Part shown: positions 7,832 through 9,934 of the stretch, one piece after another | Numbering within the stretch: position 1 is the stretch's first letter | Layout of the letters: each line of letters starts with the position of its first letter | Assembly: GCA_934700615.1 (NCBI GenBank) | Contig: CAKUXR010000045.1 | Coordinates: forward strand, 1 to 9,934 | Direction of reading: 5' to 3' | Length of the DNA: 9,934 nt | DNA from: an uncultured Bacteroidales bacterium | GTDB taxonomy: Bacteria; Bacteroidota; Bacteroidia; Bacteroidales; UBA932 | Notes under the pieces: generated by a model | What the model saw: only the letters and a program-made list of their open reading frames with translations | Databases searched by the model: none | What the model was told of the DNA's origin: nothing | Made by a program: the position numbers and the translations under genes

Positions 7832-7992
7832 TGCGGGACGATGCCACGGCCGTCCTTGTAACACATTGATAATCAAATACCGTTTATTTTAAGCGTGGAT
7901 TTCCGATGATTTTTTGGCCACTAATCCACATGTGATTTCATAATCCCCTATGAATCAAGTCATTGCAAAAACAGATGTGGCACCGTCCCGCA
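7832..7992. repeat. Inverted repeat, 16-bp arms
   Basis: TGCGGGACGATGCCAC at 7832-7847 is the reverse complement of GTGGCACCGTCCCGCA at 7977-7992 except at one position (15 of 16). Each arm contains one of the CGGGAC cores. The 129-base interior has no gene. Confidence 0.65.
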
Positions 7993-8032
7993 ATATACAA
8001 CGGCGGGAGACGCTTACACTGTTTTTTAACGA

Positions 8033-8153
8033 GTCCGATCGGAGGTGTAGCCGTGGGAGGTTCGCTTCGCTCATCCCTGTCGGGCTCGCGCCCGACATCC
8101 CATTCACAAGGCCATGGGCGGCCATGCCTCCCACGGCCACACCTCCGCCGGAC
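8033..8153. repeat. Large imperfect inverted repeat with nested hairpin
   Basis: The left arm 8033-8060 and right arm 8127-8153 are reverse complements along about 27 bases, differing only by an AT-versus-G difference near the outer end and one A/G change. The cores are GGAGGTGT and GCCGTGGGAGG on the left, mirrored on the right. Weaker pairing extends outward (GTTTT at 8021-8025 with AAAAC at 8160-8164). Inside is a perfect 8-bp hairpin, TGTCGGGC (8078-8085), loop TCGC, GCCCGACA (8090-8097), and a direct repeat GGCCATG at 8110-8116 and 8120-8126. The block is far more GC-rich than its flanks. No T tract follows on either strand, so it is not an ordinary terminator. It could be a structured RNA, a transfer or replication origin element, or a non-autonomous repeat. 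Confidence 0.75.
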
Positions 8154-8216
8154 TTTGCTAAAACGCGGATTGTGACAGAAACGTGTTAACGGGGCGTGTG
8201 GAACTTGGCTGAAATG

Positions 8217-8568
8217 TCAGTTCAATTGGAAATAAAGTATCACCCCTAAAGTGCAAACTATAGTCAGGGCTAGAAAAAGAATGGTCAGAACCACTGTTAC
8301 CGGAATTTCGCTACGCCTTTCCTCTTCTTTTTTACGATAGTACTCAGATAACGACTCCTGCATCTCCTTAGAGTATTTGCTTAGGTCTCTTTTCCGTAAT
8401 GGAAATAATCCATGAGCAAAAAAACAAAAAAAAGATGAAACTAAGCAGAGGACTAAGCAGAAACAATAACGGGATAGCCGCCAGAACCGCAACTATAGCC
8501 CCTACACCTGAAAATACACTTCCAAAAAATGCTGAAACCAAGCCAAAGAATTCTCCAATAGTTACCAC
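8217..8568 (-). pseudogene. Small two-helix membrane protein gene, split by a frameshift at T runs
   Basis: Third gene of the minus-strand operon. From a GTG at 8568, 16 bases after the toxin gene stop, frame 1 gives a hydrophobic N-terminus (MVTIGEFFGLVSAFFGSVFS, then a long apolar stretch) and stops at 8368. An overlapping frame carries a charged linker (SKEMQESLSEYYRKKEEERR) and a good C-terminal helix ending at 8217. The two meet at two homopolymers, T8 and T7 on the coding strand (plus positions 8426-8433 and 8418-8424). Removing one T joins them into a coherent 116-residue protein: helix about 22-50, basic/acidic cytoplasmic linker about 58-86, helix about 89-112. The second frame's own ATG (8492) reads through the first helix out of frame as an unlikely Arg/Cys-rich leader. 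It may be a true mutation, a sequencing error, or slippage-dependent expression. I recognise no family. Confidence 0.5.
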
Positions 8569-8584
8569 TTTATAAAACCATCTA

Positions 8585-9037
8585 TTACAGACCGAACCTC
8601 TGAAGGTTCGCCTTCGTCACTACAGGTGACTTGCGCACGGCTTCACAAATGATGTCAAAGTCTATTCTTTCTATCTTTCCAAGGTATTTCCATTCCGAAA
8701 ATTTCGATATGTTCACTTCCTTAATCTCTGCACAATTGACATAGGAATCGTGCATCAGAAACGGATATCGAACCCTCTGCACCGGTATCTGTAACTGCAC
8801 AATAGCCGGAGGCATAAACTTGTTAATCTCGGAGTTCATTATCACACCTCCATACACATTACCTGCATTGTCAAACCCGAGTACAATGAAATACTTATGT
8901 CTTGAAGTGTCTCCAGAATGCTTGGGCGTAATCCCATTGGATTCATCCATCTCAATACGATAAACATTACCCTTTTCGATGGAGGCATCTGCCAATTTCT
9001 TCAGTATTTCCGAAGACAAGAAATCAGAAAGAGCCAT
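8585..9037 (-). CDS. Probable toxin partner of a Panacea/SocA-like antitoxin; possible MazF/PemK-like fold
   Basis: A 150-residue soluble protein whose ATG at 9037 overlaps the stop of the antitoxin-like gene by one base (TAATG). This gene order and coupling is the usual arrangement of two-gene toxin-antitoxin operons with a Panacea (DUF4065) antitoxin. After a short helical N-terminus it has GNVYRIEMDE at 23-32, TPKHSGDTSRHKYFIVLGF at 37-55, GGVIMNSEIN at 63-72 and HDSYVNCAEI at 96-105. The pattern of an early beta strand, a basic loop, K-Y-F-I-V-L-G, then a second strand ending in N-S resembles the SH3-like barrel of PemK/MazF ribonucleases, but I cannot confirm the fold or catalytic residues by eye. 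Toxin activity is inferred from context. Base composition is lower in GC than the genes left of ssrA, consistent with acquisition. Confidence 0.75.
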   Translation of the reverse strand: MALSDFLSSEILKKLADASIEKGNVYRIEMDESNGITPKHSGDTSRHKYFIVLGFDNAGNVYGGVIMNSEINKFMPPAIVQLQIPVQRVRYPFLMHDSYVNCAEIKEVNISKFSEWKYLGKIERIDFDIICEAVRKSPVVTKANLQRFGL

Positions 9038-9594
9038 TACGCAAGTGCTTTACATAGTTCTTCCTGCTCAAGGATATAGCGTAAGGTACTTTCACCAGCT
9101 CCAGCAGCCAACGCTATGGAATAATCGTCCATAACTCTACGCCCCTTTCCGTTATACGCCTTTGCCCAAGCTGAATCGTGGGATTTGTCTTTCAATTGGG
9201 AAAAGGAGAGGTTGAGATTTTCGTCGATAGATTTATCCAGTTCCGCCTTAACTGACTGAGATATATAGTCCATATTCTCTGGACGTTTGGCAATAAGGAC
9301 ATTCGGTGCGTCTTCTCCTGCCTTCTCTACTGCCTCATTATAGATAGGAATCAATCCTGCACAGGCCGAGTTACGATCATTTTTCACCGCATTATACAGA
9401 TTTGTCGGCACAGGACCATAATCCAACGCACAAAAGTCATCTGCAATGATACGAATTCCCCATTTTGCCAGAAACGCCTTATTTGCAAAATAAAGAATTT
9501 TAAAAAGATGATAGAAATCGACGCCTTTGGTCTTGTTCAGAACGTAAAGAACCACCTCTATCAATGTCTGCTGCTGAAACCCAGTCATAGTCAT
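9037..9594 (-). CDS. Panacea-domain (DUF4065, SocA/GepA-like) protein, probable antitoxin
   Basis: Panacea-domain proteins act as antitoxins against many unrelated toxins, and SocA of Caulobacter, in the same family, delivers its toxin to a protease. Recognised from the hallmark segment VDFYHLFKILYFANKAFL at 25-42 followed by D52 and YGPVP at 59-63 with LYNAV, and by the C-terminal LKDKSHDSAWAKAY at 134-147. The frame is open back to an ATG at 9660, but that start lies upstream of a perfect promoter at 9610-9640. Transcripts from it would begin near 9603, so the start is the ATG at 9594 (185 residues) or at 9588 (183). Either fits the family N-terminus, in which a helix directly precedes the KILYFA segment. 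The leader is only about 10 bases and has no Shine-Dalgarno. The stop is shared with the downstream toxin start. Confidence 0.85.
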   Translation of the reverse strand: MTMTGFQQQTLIEVVLYVLNKTKGVDFYHLFKILYFANKAFLAKWGIRIIADDFCALDYGPVPTNLYNAVKNDRNSACAGLIPIYNEAVEKAGEDAPNVLIAKRPENMDYISQSVKAELDKSIDENLNLSFSQLKDKSHDSAWAKAYNGKGRRVMDDYSIALAAGAGESTLRYILEQEELCKALA

Positions 9595-9609
9595 AAACTT
9601 AATTATCTG

Positions 9610-9640
9610 CAAAAATATGATTAATTTTTCAGACAGCAAA
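9610..9640 (-). promoter_or_regulatory. Promoter of the toxin-antitoxin operon
   Basis: On the minus strand TTTG (plus 9637-9640), exactly 19 bases, then TATTTTTG (plus 9610-9617): a complete match to the Bacteroidota consensus. It places transcription start near 9603, directly ahead of the ATG at 9594, and rules out the longer frame from 9660 for this transcript. Confidence 0.8.
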
Positions 9641-9646
9641 ATTTGC
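9636..9646. promoter_or_regulatory. Palindrome over the -33 box, candidate autoregulatory site
   Basis: GCAAA-A-TTTGC is a perfect 5-bp palindrome around one base and overlaps the -33 box of the toxin-antitoxin promoter. Toxin-antitoxin operons commonly repress themselves, so this is a reasonable operator, but it is short and could be chance. Confidence 0.35.
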
Positions 9647-9676
9647 GCTACACTTTGCATTTCAGCGATTTAACGA

Positions 9677-9690
9677 CTAACAAATGTTAG
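9677..9690. repeat. Perfect palindrome CTAACA-AA-TGTTAG
   Basis: Six-bp arms surround a two-base centre, 37 bases upstream of the -33 box of the toxin-antitoxin promoter. It may be an upstream operator, or a hairpin at the end of the small reading frame that stops inside it (TAA at 9687-9689). Confidence 0.45.
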
Positions 9691-9785
9691 ACGCCCCCTT
9701 CCATCTGCTTCCGGATACTTTCCGACACATCATCAGTCAGATCATACATGAGCCGCGACGCGATGGATGAATATGCGCCGAACAT
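9687..9785 (-). CDS. Short reading frame of 32 codons, possible gene remnant
   Basis: From ATG at 9785 to TAA at 9687 the frame reads MFGAYSSIASRLMYDLTDDV, then a charged stretch ending KQMEGGV. The composition is protein-like (amphipathic, acidic, no rare-residue runs), and the frame stays open seven codons upstream of the ATG before a stop. No promoter or Shine-Dalgarno is visible. It could be the C-terminal remnant of a gene disrupted upstream of the toxin-antitoxin operon, a small peptide, or chance. I recognise no family. Confidence 0.25.
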   Translation of the reverse strand: MFGAYSSIASRLMYDLTDDVSESIRKQMEGGV

Positions 9786-9887
9786 GTCAACTTCCCGGCA
9801 AAATCATTCATATAATACCTGAAAAATCAAAATGAGTTTTATTTTGAATCGAATAATCACAATAGTTCGTTAATTTTATAAGTTTTA

Positions 9888-9905
9888 CGCCGCGGCGCGA
9901 ACGCC
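9888..9905. repeat. GC-rich palindromic block in AT-rich DNA
   Basis: CGCCGCGGCG (9888-9897) is a perfect 10-bp palindrome, and GGCG-CGAA-CGCC (9894-9905) is an overlapping 4-bp hairpin with a CGAA loop, so the two structures exclude each other. The flanks on both sides are strongly AT-rich. AATAGTTC with a following TT lies on each side (9861-9871 and 9913-9923). Together with TTCTTTG near 9919-9924 this may be the leader of a plus-strand gene beyond the edge. Confidence 0.35.
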
Positions 9906-9934
9906 GTAGAATAATAGTTCTTTGAAATCAGTGT

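Larger units (their letters stand above)
7735..8216. other. Gene-free, repeat-rich region flanking ssrA
   Basis: These 482 bases contain no credible gene. Short frames here either run antisense through the T arm of ssrA or come from the arms of the large inverted repeat. What is present: a weak possible terminator hairpin just after ssrA (GGC-TAATT-GCC followed by AATATTTT near 7751-7769), tandem ACGGGACAAAA repeats at 7790-7811, a 16-bp inverted repeat (7832-7847 with 7977-7992), a 7-bp inverted repeat GTGGATT/AATCCAC (7895-7901 with 7923-7929), a TCCCGC/GCGGGA hairpin (7986-7991 with 8003-8008), and the large palindrome at 8033-8153. The 3' end of ssrA is a common integration site, and this composition suits the end of an integrated element. 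Confidence 0.6.

Noticed and set aside
7593..7876. Minus-strand frames over the end of ssrA containing MGGVEPPSKHRTR
   Set aside because: That peptide is the antisense of the tmRNA T arm, a recurrent false gene at tRNA-like loci; the ssrA assignment explains it.
8033..8153. Intrinsic terminator for the toxin-antitoxin operon
   Set aside because: The arms are far longer than a normal terminator and no T tract follows on the minus strand; TCGTTAAAAAAC comes after the stem instead.
7955..8189. Short frames on both strands through 7955-8189
   Set aside because: They read through the arms of the large inverted repeat, which explains their openness; no start signals or homology are recognisable.
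7735..9934. CRISPR array or complete insertion sequence
   Set aside because: No regularly spaced repeat longer than 11 bases and no transposase frame is present; the repeats seen are two tandem units and unpaired inverted repeats.

Overview
The window reads as chromosome of a Bacteroidota bacterium, most likely a gut Bacteroidales; I cannot fix the genus. The grounds are Bacteroidota-type promoters (a TTTG -33 box, 19 bases, then TAnnTTTG) in front of the tmRNA and the toxin-antitoxin pair, weak or absent Shine-Dalgarno sites, roughly 800-residue twin-domain FtsX/MacB permeases of a kind common in this phylum, and a tmRNA tag ending in NYALAA.

Layout. Positions 1-5436, minus strand: a three-gene ABC export operon, transcribed permease A (2989-5436), ATPase (2291-2971), permease B (from 2291 off the left edge). 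The ATPase stop and permease B start share one base. Positions 5437-5665: a divergent intergenic region with a strong bulged hairpin near the ABC operon and, near the plus-strand gene, a promoter overlapped by two tandem TGTAAA-N5-TTTACA palindromes. Positions 5666-7283, plus strand: a ketopantoate-reductase-family gene and dtd (D-aminoacyl-tRNA deacylase). Positions 7340-7734: tmRNA (ssrA), complete with promoter, G-U acceptor pair, a nine-residue tag frame (ANNNYALAA) and T arm.

From the 3' end of ssrA the character changes. Positions 7735-8216 carry no convincing gene but are dense in structure: tandem and inverted CGGGAC elements, a 16-bp inverted repeat, and a large inverted repeat of about 120-145 bp. 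The genes beyond (8217-9594, minus strand) look more AT-rich than the left half and are accessory: a Panacea/SocA-like (DUF4065) antitoxin, a 150-residue probable toxin coupled to it by a one-base stop/start overlap, and a small membrane-protein gene that is split by a frameshift at two adjacent T runs. This is what one edge of a genomic island inserted at ssrA would look like, but no integrase and no second copy of the ssrA end lie in the window, so that is inference.

How the parts work together: the ABC genes encode one export or lipoprotein-release type machine made from two different permeases and one ATPase. The ketopantoate reductase homologue, dtd and ssrA are housekeeping metabolism and translation quality control. 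The right end is a self-regulated toxin-antitoxin type operon with a possible third member.
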